The notes beneath the pieces were generated by a model. The model did not search any database. It was not told the origin of the DNA and saw only the letters and a program-made list of their open reading frames with translations. A stretch of 64,000 nt of DNA, taken from the NCBI RefSeq assembly GCF_002154225.1, contig NZ_MTSE01000017.1:1-64000 (forward strand), given 5' to 3'. The position numbers were made by a program, and so were the translations under genes. The stretch's first letter is position 1, and each line of letters begins with the position of its first letter. This DNA comes from Hymenobacter crusticola. GTDB lineage: Bacteria > Bacteroidota > Bacteroidia > Cytophagales > Hymenobacteraceae. Shown here one piece after another: positions 45,214 to 53,892 of the stretch.

Positions 45214-46080
45214 ATGAAACGTAAAGCTGCTTGGTGGATAACAGCTACAAAAGGCGTGATAATAGCTTTTGTGAGTTTTATTCTTTACAACGTATTTCTG
45301 TACTTCTATCCTCTGAAGAAAGAAATCATATACGATAACAAGGAACGAGCAGAAGAATTTGTTTATTCAAAGCAACGATACTCGGTTATTTTTGTAGGCT
45401 CCGGTTTAATAGGTGATTTTAGCCCGGCATCCGTTAGGAGGTCAAATTATTTTAATTTGTTTTTTCCGTACAGCGGGAGTTGCACTGGCGTAAAAGTAAT
45501 TGCGCTGTCTAATAAAATACCGGATACATTATTTGTTGAAACGAATTATCTATATAAGGGTTTTGATCAGCAACTCCTTGAGGATGTGTTCCGGCCGGGG
45601 CTCTACCAAGCTAGGTTTGCGCTGCCCGCTTTGCAGGAAAAGCATCAAGTATTTTCATTCCTGAAAGAACAGATTAAACCTAGCAAAATCAGACAGCTCA
45701 AATTAGCTAGGTACCCCGAGCCGCAGTATTCGCAGGAGTTGACGCATTTCAAAGAGGAATACCAAGTGCTCCCCGACTCGCTCAGGCTGCGTCAAGATTT
45801 AGATAGCTTACAATATTACCTTAATTACTTATCCTCAAAGAACTGTAAGATTTTCTTCTTTGAAATGCCAGTAGATCGTCAGCTGTCTAATTACCCAAAG
45901 ATGAAATCGGAAAAATATGCGCTTCAACAGGTGTTTGATAAAAAAATAAAGTGGGTTGCCCCCGACACTTTAGGTCGTTATGCAACTATCGATGGCGTGC
46001 ACTTACTCGAAAAAAGCGTGTACCAATACCTAGCTTACTTCAACCAAAATATTCACCGGCTAGCGAGCAACAGCAAGTAG
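45214..46080 (+). CDS. SGNH-hydrolase-like membrane-anchored protein
   Basis: A 288-residue protein with an N-terminal membrane helix (about 12-31), the rest probably periplasmic. FVGSGLIGDF (60-69) could be the block I nucleophile motif with Ser63, and IDGVHLLE contains an Asp260-x-x-His263 pair as in SGNH/AlgX/DltD-type enzymes. The body is helix-rich. The gene sits between glycosyltransferases and downstream of the OafA-like acyltransferase, so a role in glycan O-acylation is suggested but not proven. The coding sequence is AT-richer than its neighbours, possibly a separate acquisition. Confidence 0.55.
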   Translation: MKRKAAWWITATKGVIIAFVSFILYNVFLYFYPLKKEIIYDNKERAEEFVYSKQRYSVIFVGSGLIGDFSPASVRRSNYFNLFFPYSGSCTGVKVIALSNKIPDTLFVETNYLYKGFDQQLLEDVFRPGLYQARFALPALQEKHQVFSFLKEQIKPSKIRQLKLARYPEPQYSQELTHFKEEYQVLPDSLRLRQDLDSLQYYLNYLSSKNCKIFFFEMPVDRQLSNYPKMKSEKYALQQVFDKKIKWVAPDTLGRYATIDGVHLLEKSVYQYLAYFNQNIHRLASNSK

Positions 46081-46144
46081 CGAGCAAGAACAAGTTGAGG
46101 TTGCTGTTATTAAGAGAAGTAGAAATTCTTTACTACGAAAACCT

Positions 46145-47392
46145 ATGAAAGTGATTCTACTGCATCCCACCGGCAATCGCAATGTGCGGGCGGTTATGGA
46201 GGGACTGGCGAGTGCCGGTATGCTGGCCGAATTTAATACTACACTTTCTGCCGATCCTGCCGCTAGCTGGCTGAAGCTGATGCCGAAAGGTATGAGCCAG
46301 GAGTGGCTGCGTCGCACGTTCCCGGTTCCTGCCGACCAGATCTGGACTTCACCCTTACTGGAAATAGCCCGCATTGCTCTCCCGAAGCTAGGTTGGCGCA
46401 GCTGCGCCGAGCATGAGCACGGGTGGGCAAGTCTGGACGCAGTTTATCATCAGCTAGATCGGGCGGCGGCTCGCCGGCTACCACGACTCGCCCAAAAGCG
46501 CAAGGCCAACGCGGTATATGCGTACGAAGATGGGGCCCTGGCTACCTTCACCCAGGCCAAGCAGCTAGGGATGACCTGCGTGTATGATCTGCCCATTGCT
46601 TTTTGGGAAACGACCCGCCGCTTACTGACCGAAGAAGCGGAGCGGCTGCCAGGCTGGGCGCCTACTCTGGGCGGTGGTATCCTAGATTCGCCCGCTAAGC
46701 TAGAGCGTAAAACGCGCGAGTTAGAACTGGCCGACGTCGTCGTCGGGCCCGGGCAATTTGTGCTGAACTCGTTGCCGCCTTGGGCAAAAGGTAAGCAGCT
46801 GGTCATGGCTCCTTTCGGCTCGCCCAGAAAGCTGGACCCGATGGAGGCGAACGAGTCCGCAGAAAAAGGCAAGAGCAATCGGCCGTTGCGCGTGCTCTTT
46901 GCTGGGGCTATGGGGCAGCGAAAAGGACTGGGCGACTTGTTTGCCGCGGTGCGCTTGCTCAACCGTTCCGACATCGAGCTAGTAGTGATGGGCTCGTTGC
47001 TCGCTCCCATGGAGTTTTACCACGAGGCGCTACCAAACTTTACGCACGAGCCTGGCCGTTCGAATGAGCAGGTATTGGCTTTGATGCGTTCATGCGACGT
47101 GTTTTGTCTCCCGTCTATTGTGGAAGGGCGGGCCCTGGTGATGCAGGAGGCCATGAGTCAGGGCTTGCCCCTCATCATCACTCCCAACACCGGTGGCGCC
47201 GACCTAATTCAGGAAGGAAAGACTGGCTTCTTGGTGCCCATCCGTTCTCCAGAGGCAATTGCAAACAAACTCACTTGGTTTCTAGAAAATCGCGCGCAGA
47301 TTCCGGAGATGGGCCGGAATGCGCAGGAACACGCCGCTAGCTATACCTGGGAAAACTACGGCGCTCAAATTGTTGAATCACTCAGTTCTTAG
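46145..47392 (+). CDS. Glycosyltransferase family 4
   Basis: A 415-residue GT-B enzyme. The donor-binding half has LRVLFAGAMGQRKGLGDLF (about 248-266) and the signature segment LPSIVEGRALVMQEAMSQGLPLIITPNTGG, carrying the conserved glutamates, followed by DLIQEGKTGFLVP. It starts at ATG 46145 after the SGNH-like gene. The sugar donor and linkage are unknown. Confidence 0.9.
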   Translation: MKVILLHPTGNRNVRAVMEGLASAGMLAEFNTTLSADPAASWLKLMPKGMSQEWLRRTFPVPADQIWTSPLLEIARIALPKLGWRSCAEHEHGWASLDAVYHQLDRAAARRLPRLAQKRKANAVYAYEDGALATFTQAKQLGMTCVYDLPIAFWETTRRLLTEEAERLPGWAPTLGGGILDSPAKLERKTRELELADVVVGPGQFVLNSLPPWAKGKQLVMAPFGSPRKLDPMEANESAEKGKSNRPLRVLFAGAMGQRKGLGDLFAAVRLLNRSDIELVVMGSLLAPMEFYHEALPNFTHEPGRSNEQVLALMRSCDVFCLPSIVEGRALVMQEAMSQGLPLIITPNTGGADLIQEGKTGFLVPIRSPEAIANKLTWFLENRAQIPEMGRNAQEHAASYTWENYGAQIVESLSS

Positions 47393-47450
47393 GGCCAGAA
47401 GACCCTGCTATAGTACGCACGAGTACTTTCTACATGATAAGTAAAAGCTT

Positions 47451-48857
47451 ATGGCTTTCCACTCATTTACTGCTCCTACTGCTAACTACACAGATCCTGC
47501 GCAGCAGGGAGCGGTAGCAACGCCCCCTAGTATAGCCGCCGATCCGAACCGGCTGCTCAAAAAAGGAATATGGGCATATTTTCTTCTACTGATTTTCGAA
47601 GGCGCTCTACGCAAGTGGTTTCTGCCGGGCCTGGCCTCGCCCTTGCTACTCGTGCGTGATCCAATTGCCGTGTGGCTCATTGTTATGACTTGGCGGCGAG
47701 GGCTGCTCCCAGCTAATCCGTACCTATCCGGAATAGTAGTGGTAGGTGTTTTAGGAGTATTCACGGCAGTCTTCTTCGGCCACGGCAGCTTGCCGGTTGC
47801 GTTGTACGGAGCGCGTATTCTGTTGTTCCACTTCCCGTTGATGTTTGTGATTGGCCGGTTGTTCGATCAGGAAGATGTCATACGCATGGGCAAAGCGCTG
47901 TTGTGGATAGCCGTACCCATGACGGTGCTGATTGCCTTACAATTCTATAGCCCCCAGTCTGCCTGGGTAAACCGGGGCGTGGGAGGCAACATGGAAGGCG
48001 CAGGTTTTAGTGGATCCGGCGACTACTTCCGCCCTCCGGGCACCTTTGCATTCACCAATGGCCTGACACTGTTTTACAGTCTGCTGGCGCCATTTGTCTT
48101 GTACTTCTGGTTAAATCAAAGAGGCATCAACCGGCTGCTGCTCCTAACTGCCACGGTGGCATTATTAGCGGCTATTCCACTTTCCATTAGCCGGGGGTTA
48201 TTTTTCCAAGTTGGTACCACCTTAATCTTTACCGTACTGGCTATTGCGAGGAAGCCAAAATACCTAGGCAAAATGCTAGCGGCAAGTATTGGAACTGTGG
48301 TGGTACTGCTCATCTTAAGTAAAACCAGCTTCTTTCAAACCGCAACAGAAGCTTTCCTTGCGCGCTTTGAAACGGGCAGTGAACATGAAGGCGGGCTGCA
48401 AGGAACGCTAGGTAACCGCTACCTAGGTGGACTGTTACAGCCTATCTACGAAGCGTTCCAACAGCCGTTTTTCGGGCATGGTATCGGGATGGGTACTAAT
48501 GTCGCTAACTCCTTGCTCGGCATGGGCGATGGTAGCCTGTATTCCGTCATACCTGAGGGGGAATGGGGAAGGTTAGTCGGCGAGCTAGGCCCCTTAATGG
48601 GCTTAACCGTGATTTTCATCCGGCTAGGCTTAAGTTTAAAAATAGCTTTAGCTAGCTACCACCGATTAGCCCTCAACGATCTACTGCCTTGGCTATTGCT
48701 GAGCGCTGGTCTGCTGGCCGTTCCACAGGCACAGTGGGCTCAACCAACTTCCCTGGGTTTTAGTACCTTAATAGGAGGACTGATGTTAGCAGCATTACGG
48801 TCGCCCGCCCCAGAAAGTCGGAACTACCAACAGCTTACGTTAGCTACTAATTCATAG
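47451..48857 (+). CDS. O-antigen ligase/polymerase family protein (Wzy-like)
   Basis: A 468-residue polytopic membrane protein with about 11 hydrophobic segments and a long extracytoplasmic loop at about 285-370. That loop holds FFGHGIGMGTN and a GEWGRLVGELGPL segment. This architecture matches polymerases and ligases that join repeat units on the periplasmic side. With Wzx, Wza and Wzc-like genes in the same operon, repeat-unit polymerisation is the most likely role. An O-antigen ligase function cannot be excluded from sequence. Confidence 0.78.
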   Translation: MAFHSFTAPTANYTDPAQQGAVATPPSIAADPNRLLKKGIWAYFLLLIFEGALRKWFLPGLASPLLLVRDPIAVWLIVMTWRRGLLPANPYLSGIVVVGVLGVFTAVFFGHGSLPVALYGARILLFHFPLMFVIGRLFDQEDVIRMGKALLWIAVPMTVLIALQFYSPQSAWVNRGVGGNMEGAGFSGSGDYFRPPGTFAFTNGLTLFYSLLAPFVLYFWLNQRGINRLLLLTATVALLAAIPLSISRGLFFQVGTTLIFTVLAIARKPKYLGKMLAASIGTVVVLLILSKTSFFQTATEAFLARFETGSEHEGGLQGTLGNRYLGGLLQPIYEAFQQPFFGHGIGMGTNVANSLLGMGDGSLYSVIPEGEWGRLVGELGPLMGLTVIFIRLGLSLKIALASYHRLALNDLLPWLLLSAGLLAVPQAQWAQPTSLGFSTLIGGLMLAALRSPAPESRNYQQLTLATNS

Positions 48858-49301
48858 TACAGCAATATGCTTGGTAGGAGAGACCTATTATAGGTTCTTA
48901 AATCCCGAATACTACTGTCCGAACGGACGACCAAGCCCAATGTGGACTTGTGTAAGCAGCATGCCAAGCTTGTTACTTTCCTGAATGAAGGTAAACGGAT
49001 GGAATAGTTAGGTGCTCAAGGCTGCGTAGTAGTGTGAAAGCCTTGGTAATCAGATGAGTAGGTGGTTGCCTTTAGTAGTTTGTTAGGAATATAATTATAC
49101 TAGAAGAAAGCGTCTGTAGAAGACAGTACAGTTGTTCTAAGTTTAAAATAACCAATAATAAATTTTTAGGACCAAGGTGAAAATTCTGTTTTGTGAACAA
49201 GCTTTTTCCTTTGAGTTATTACAACAATAATTATTCTTTGAAAAAATTGGATCTAAGTTGTTTTAATTATGCAGATGTCTTATTTTTAAACAAAAAAAGC
49301 A
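48858..49301. other. Intergenic region within the polysaccharide locus
   Basis: About 440 bases without a credible gene, AT-rich towards its right end. A short palindrome (GTCCG-AA-CGGAC near 48916) is visible. The next gene starts with a non-ATG codon at its right end. A new promoter may lie here. Confidence 0.4.
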
Positions 49302-50438
49302 TTGAAAATCACAATAATACAGGGCGCTTTTTTACCTGTTCCACCCAAGCTAGGTGGAGCAGTGGAAAAGATGTGGTTTGCACTCGGAAAAAGCTTTGCT
49401 AAGCAAGGACACGAAGTAGTTCAGGTTTCCAGACGGTATGCTGATATGCCCACTGAGGAATGGATTAACGGCGTATTGCACAAGCGAGTACGAGGGTACG
49501 CTACGCCTGCTTCGGGGCTGCATCTGAAGTGGCTTGATTTGCTGTATACTTTGCGAGTCAGAGCAATGGTACCTGCTGATTCTGACATAGTTGTGACTAA
49601 TACCTTTTGGGCATCCGTCGTGTTACCGGCCAAGCTTCGCCGGCGTTCTATACCTGACGTACAGCGAATGCCAAAGGGCCAGATGCGGCTTTACAACCAA
49701 GCAGTGCGTCTGCGTGCCAACTCTACGCCAGTGGCAGAAGCAATCTGCCGGGAACTGCCCACCGATCAACATCCACGGGTGGTCATGATTCCTAATCCGC
49801 TGCCGTTTCAGGAGCCACCTACTGTCAACCTAGCCCAGAAACAACCGGTAGTGCTCTACGCCGGACGGATACATCCTGAGAAAGGTTTAGAACTGGTTAT
49901 CAGCGCTTTTAAGAAATTGCCGACCACCTGGAAGCTTCAGATTGTCGGGCCTGCAGAGACAAGCGCTGGCGGTGGCGGCACAGCGTATCTGGCATCCTTG
50001 AAGCAACTAGCAGGAAACGCTAATATTGAATTTACGGGACCAGTATATGACATGGAACTGCTAAACAGATATTATGCTGAAGCCTCCATTTTTGTGTATC
50101 CTTCGGTAGCTGAGCAAGGAGAAACGTTTGGCTTGGCTCCATTAGAGGCCATGGCTTGGGGCTGCGTACCAGTAGTTTCGAGCCTAGCTTGCTTCCACGA
50201 CTTCATTGAGCATGAGCACAATGGCTTAATTTTCGACCATCGCGCTAATGACGCCATCAGTTTGCTGGGAAAAACAATTGAGCGTTTACAGCATGACGCA
50301 GCGCTCCGCGCTGAGCTAGCCACGCGTGCCCTCGACGTGAGACAAAGCCATTCTATTTCCTGTATTGCGTCGCAGTTCATTCAGGAGTTTGAGCGCATCA
50401 TTCAAGAGCAAGGAATTAACAAGCTAGCTACGGTATGA
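49302..50438 (+). CDS. Glycosyltransferase family 4
   Basis: A 378-residue GT-B protein whose N terminus (MKITIIQGAFLPVPPKLGGAVEK) is a typical start even though the codon is TTG. The donor domain has VLYAGRIHPEKGLELVISAF (about 190-210) and the signature EQGETFGLAPLEAMAWGCVPV with the conserved glutamates. It should extend the glycan chain with one sugar. It overlaps the next acetyltransferase gene by 4 bases. Confidence 0.92.
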   Translation: MKITIIQGAFLPVPPKLGGAVEKMWFALGKSFAKQGHEVVQVSRRYADMPTEEWINGVLHKRVRGYATPASGLHLKWLDLLYTLRVRAMVPADSDIVVTNTFWASVVLPAKLRRRSIPDVQRMPKGQMRLYNQAVRLRANSTPVAEAICRELPTDQHPRVVMIPNPLPFQEPPTVNLAQKQPVVLYAGRIHPEKGLELVISAFKKLPTTWKLQIVGPAETSAGGGGTAYLASLKQLAGNANIEFTGPVYDMELLNRYYAEASIFVYPSVAEQGETFGLAPLEAMAWGCVPVVSSLACFHDFIEHEHNGLIFDHRANDAISLLGKTIERLQHDAALRAELATRALDVRQSHSISCIASQFIQEFERIIQEQGINKLATV

Positions 50439-50959
50439 ATCTTCATTACCAAACAAGTCCTTACACCAGCCCTTGGACATTAAACCAGCGAATAAAAATG
50501 TTCGTGTGGGAATATGCCTGGCTACTCTTGTGCGCCTGGACGCCCAAACCGGCTAACAAATGGCGTATTTTCTGGCTGAAAGTGTTCGGCGCTGAAATAT
50601 TTGGACAACCTTTCGTGCATCAGCGTGCTCGTATTCAAATCCCTTGGAATTTAATAATGCATGATCGGTCTGCTCTAGGTGACCGGGCGCATGCTTATTC
50701 ACTAGGTAAAATTGAGATTCATGAACATGCTACCGTAGCACAGGAAGCTTACATCTGCACCGGGACGCATGCTTTTCACGAACCTGCGAAGAATTTAGTT
50801 ACTGCACCTATTACCATTGGAGCGCATGCTTTCGTTGGTGCCAGAGCGTTTATTTTGCCCGGTGTTACAGTTGGCGAACATGCAATTGTGGGCGCTTGCA
50901 GCCTGGTAACAAAAGATGTACTACCCTACGCCACTGTCAAAGGAAACCCTGCTAGGTAA
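50435..50959 (+). CDS. WcaF-like hexapeptide acetyltransferase
   Basis: A 174-residue left-handed beta-helix acetyltransferase resembling colanic acid acetyltransferase WcaF. The N-terminal part has WTLNQRIKMFVWEYAWLLL. The hexapeptide region includes IEIHEHATVAQEAYICTGTH and IGAHAFVGARAFILPGV, then VTKDVLPYATVKGNPAR. The chain ends right at GNPAR, whereas relatives usually continue for five to ten residues, so the C-terminal end looks slightly shortened. It probably O-acetylates a sugar in the locus product. It overlaps the glycosyltransferase before it by 4 bases. Confidence 0.85.
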   Translation: MNLHYQTSPYTSPWTLNQRIKMFVWEYAWLLLCAWTPKPANKWRIFWLKVFGAEIFGQPFVHQRARIQIPWNLIMHDRSALGDRAHAYSLGKIEIHEHATVAQEAYICTGTHAFHEPAKNLVTAPITIGAHAFVGARAFILPGVTVGEHAIVGACSLVTKDVLPYATVKGNPAR

Positions 50960-51029
50960 TCAGCACAACGAAAAGCAGTTTTCCGAAGCTCTGAGTCAAA
51001 CCTATCTCAATACCTCAAATAAACCTATT

Positions 51030-51911
51030 ATGCTACCCGCACTTGACTTGACCATTGTCATTCCTTCTTGGAATGAAGAAAAAAACTTGCCCGGTTGTCT
51101 GGAAGCAATCGGTACCGATCTAGCAAGTAAAATTGTGGTGATTGACTCCAACAGTGATGATAATACGGCTGCAATTGCCAAAAGGTTTGGAGCTGAAGTA
51201 ATAAATTTTACGTGGAACGGTAAATTTCCTAAAAAACGTAATTGGTACCTGCGAAATTATACGCCAACTACGAAATGGGTTTTTTTTCTGGATGCTGACG
51301 AATACTTGACAGAAGAATTTAAAGCAGAACTGCGTGAAACACTAACTACTAGTGACAAGGCAGGCTACTGGTTGAATTACACGGTCTATTTTCTGGGTAA
51401 ACAGCTAAAGGGCGGCTATCCGATGCGTAAGCTAGCCCTTTTCCGGGTAGGTGCCGGAGAATACGAACGCATTGATGAGGCACAGTGGAGCCGGCTAGAT
51501 ATGGAAGTGCACGAGCACCCTGTACTAGAAGGAGAAGTGGGCGTTATTCGTAGCAGAATTGATCATCGCGATTATCGTGGTGTATCGCATTATGTAGTGA
51601 AGCACAATGACTATTCTGCTTGGGAAGCTGCTAGGTTTCAGGAAGTAGCAGTCAATATTGTCTCTACTAATTGGACGTGGAAGCAGCGAGTAAAGTATCG
51701 TTTGATGCGAAGCGTATTAATTGGGCCAGCTTATTTCTGCGGAAGTTTTTTCCTGCTAGGTGGTTTTCGTGACGGCTCGAAAGGGCTGGCTTTTGCAATT
51801 TTAAAGATGTCATACTTTACGCAGGTGTATTGCAAAATTAGAGAACACCGAAAAAGTAGTGATAAGCAACATCAACAAAAATCTATTTTGTCTTCTGTTG
51901 CCAATGCTTAA
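51030..51911 (+). CDS. Glycosyltransferase family 2 (WaaE/KdtX-like)
   Basis: A 293-residue GT-A enzyme. LDLTIVIPSWNEEKNLPGC begins the catalytic domain, with the aspartate-containing segment VVIDSNSDDNT and the metal site FFLDADEYL. RIDHRDYRGVSHYVVKHNDYS in the C-terminal half is typical of the LPS core glucosyltransferase-like group. A hydrophobic stretch near 245-260 could touch the membrane. The frame is open further upstream, but ATG 51030 is the natural start. The VanZ-like gene follows 3 bases later. Confidence 0.9.
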   Translation: MLPALDLTIVIPSWNEEKNLPGCLEAIGTDLASKIVVIDSNSDDNTAAIAKRFGAEVINFTWNGKFPKKRNWYLRNYTPTTKWVFFLDADEYLTEEFKAELRETLTTSDKAGYWLNYTVYFLGKQLKGGYPMRKLALFRVGAGEYERIDEAQWSRLDMEVHEHPVLEGEVGVIRSRIDHRDYRGVSHYVVKHNDYSAWEAARFQEVAVNIVSTNWTWKQRVKYRLMRSVLIGPAYFCGSFFLLGGFRDGSKGLAFAILKMSYFTQVYCKIREHRKSSDKQHQQKSILSSVANA

Positions 51912-51914
51912 TTG

Positions 51915-52343
51915 ATGAAGTTATTAAAGGACTTTTTCATTGTAAGCTACTGTTCGGTTACTATTTACATTGTATTCTTTGCTAGGAGAAGACGAGGTCT
52001 TAGTGAGCGGTTTCTAAATGTAGTTCCCATTAAATACAAGCTTGTTGAACTGGCTAAGCTAAGCCCGCATTTTGATAAAGAATGGTATAACTTCTACTTA
52101 AATTTGTTTGGTAACATTGCTTTATTTGTTCCTTTTCCTCTTCTTATATTTCTGGTTATAGGAGTAAATGAGTCTTATAAGTTCATTTTTATCTCATTTT
52201 TCACGAGTTTGCTTATTGAGATTATGCAGTATACTTTCAAAGTAGGCGTAGCTGATATAGATGATATTTTACTTAATACTATCGGTGCGATAGTCGGGGT
52301 AGCGCTAATGAGAGGAATAGGCAGATTGAATATTCATGCGTAA
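51915..52343 (+). CDS. VanZ-like membrane protein
   Basis: A 142-residue protein with four predicted membrane helices. The segments FYLNLFGNIALFVPFPLL and LLIEIMQYTFKVGVADIDDILLNTIGAIVG match the conserved core of the VanZ/TeaZ-like family, whose members often lie in cell-surface gene clusters. The biochemical role is unknown. The coding sequence is AT-rich. It starts at ATG 51915, just after the TTG that opens the frame. Confidence 0.85.
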   Translation: MKLLKDFFIVSYCSVTIYIVFFARRRRGLSERFLNVVPIKYKLVELAKLSPHFDKEWYNFYLNLFGNIALFVPFPLLIFLVIGVNESYKFIFISFFTSLLIEIMQYTFKVGVADIDDILLNTIGAIVGVALMRGIGRLNIHA

Positions 52344-52677
52344 TTTAAAAAAGACGTTGACTATATATCTGTTTGTTATTTAACAAATAGTTATATAGCT
52401 GCAAGGTTGCTCTTTTTTATTGAGCATGGTCAACTGTGTCTATACATTTCTGAATACTATTCTCACAACACTCTATCTAGCTGTCATTGAAATGATAGTT
52501 GCTGAATAAAATTGGGATTCTAATTTTATTAATTAAGTACTGTATTATTTTAAAATATACTACAAATATTTACTCTTGCTGAATAGATGATCCAATAACT
52601 ATGTCATTGGTGTTTTTTGCATAATGGTGTACTTGGTAGTACGCGTTATTTATCGCCATATTTCATGATTTAAAAAA
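52344..52677. other. AT-rich intergenic region
   Basis: About 330 bases of clearly AT-rich DNA without a gene or recognised motif, upstream of the acyltransferase gene. Confidence 0.4.
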
Positions 52678-53799
52678 ATGATTGTGAAAAACAAGATACC
52701 TAGCTTAAATGGGCTTCGTGCTATAAGCATCTTTATGGTTATTGGTTATCATTTTAACCAATATAGAGCCTGCCCGGATAGTAAAGTTGTAAAATACGTA
52801 AGCGCCTTAGTATTTAATGGCCCGCTTGGGGTAGGCGTATTTTTTATCGTTAGCGGGTTTTTAATTACAACTTTGCTATTAAACGAGGAAAATCGGTTTG
52901 GAAGTATATCACTAGAAGGTTTCTATATTAGAAGAATAGTAAGAATATTCCCTGCCTATTATTTTTTGCTATCAACATATCTTCTATTGCAATTACTAGG
53001 ATGGCTGCAACTAGATGCTCTTGACTGGCTCACTAGCGGTACTCTTATGAAGCAATTCTATAATAGTACTAATCATGAAACTGGCCATCTTTGGTCGTTA
53101 TCAGTTGAAGAGGTTTTTTATCTTGCCTGGCCGTTACTCTTTGTGAAGACGAGAAAGATGAGTGTGTATGTTATAGCAAGCGTAATATTTTTAGTAGTGT
53201 TAACGCGTATGCTTATGTATAAGTCGCCTTCTATTATGAATACAGTGTTTAGTACAGGAGATGCGCTGTTGGTCGGCTGCTTATTTGCAATTAAACAGAA
53301 AGAACTTGTTGCCTGGATAGAAAAGCGAAAGAAGTTGATCTATGCAGTTGTTGGCTGTTTGATATTGTCAGTATTGGCTAATAAGTACTTGAGCTTTGTG
53401 TTGCTTAATGGGCCTGCCGCTAAACCTGTTCTGATTTTAGCATCAATATGTTATGGTTTATTCGGTAATATAGGATTGTTTACTAATTTATTAATTGCAC
53501 TTGTTATTGTCTTTTCTATTGTTGTCACTGGGAATACTTGGTATAGAATATTGAATAATAGTTTTGTGGATCATATAGGTAAATTGTCTTATAGTATATA
53601 CTTGTGGCAACAATTATTTATATCTAATAAAGTATTTTATGAGCTAAACTTCGTCTTCGTGTTGGGTTTAATTTATATTGCTGCCTGCTGCTCTTATTAT
53701 CTCGTAGAAAAGCCGTTCTTAAAGCTCAAAGATCGAATTGCGCCAGGACGTTCAGCGCAAGTAAAAAAGGAGAAACAAGTTTACGCAGTAGAGCTCTAG
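52678..53799 (+). CDS. Membrane acyltransferase (acyltransferase family 3)
   Basis: A 373-residue protein with about ten membrane helices. The start region KIPSLNGLRAISIFMVIGYHFNQYR carries the catalytic-type Arg-His pair, and ETGHLWSLSVEEVFYLAWPLLF is the second conserved block. It likely adds acetyl or another acyl group to a surface glycan. This is the second gene of this family in the locus. It is strongly AT-rich, as are the VanZ-like gene and the flanking DNA, suggesting an origin different from the GC-rich genes at 41-48 kb. Confidence 0.9.
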   Translation: MIVKNKIPSLNGLRAISIFMVIGYHFNQYRACPDSKVVKYVSALVFNGPLGVGVFFIVSGFLITTLLLNEENRFGSISLEGFYIRRIVRIFPAYYFLLSTYLLLQLLGWLQLDALDWLTSGTLMKQFYNSTNHETGHLWSLSVEEVFYLAWPLLFVKTRKMSVYVIASVIFLVVLTRMLMYKSPSIMNTVFSTGDALLVGCLFAIKQKELVAWIEKRKKLIYAVVGCLILSVLANKYLSFVLLNGPAAKPVLILASICYGLFGNIGLFTNLLIALVIVFSIVVTGNTWYRILNNSFVDHIGKLSYSIYLWQQLFISNKVFYELNFVFVLGLIYIAACCSYYLVEKPFLKLKDRIAPGRSAQVKKEKQVYAVEL

Positions 53800-53892
53800 C
53801 TATGAATATGGCGCTGCTAAATTAGTCTACTATCAAGTGTTATTGTAAGATACAAATTAATAAAATAATAAGTTGTTAAGATAGTTCTGTTA

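Noticed and set aside
49193..49402. 69-codon ORF before the glycosyltransferase at 49302
   Set aside because: It overlaps the start of the glycosyltransferase in another frame, and the TTG start there gives a typical family N terminus.
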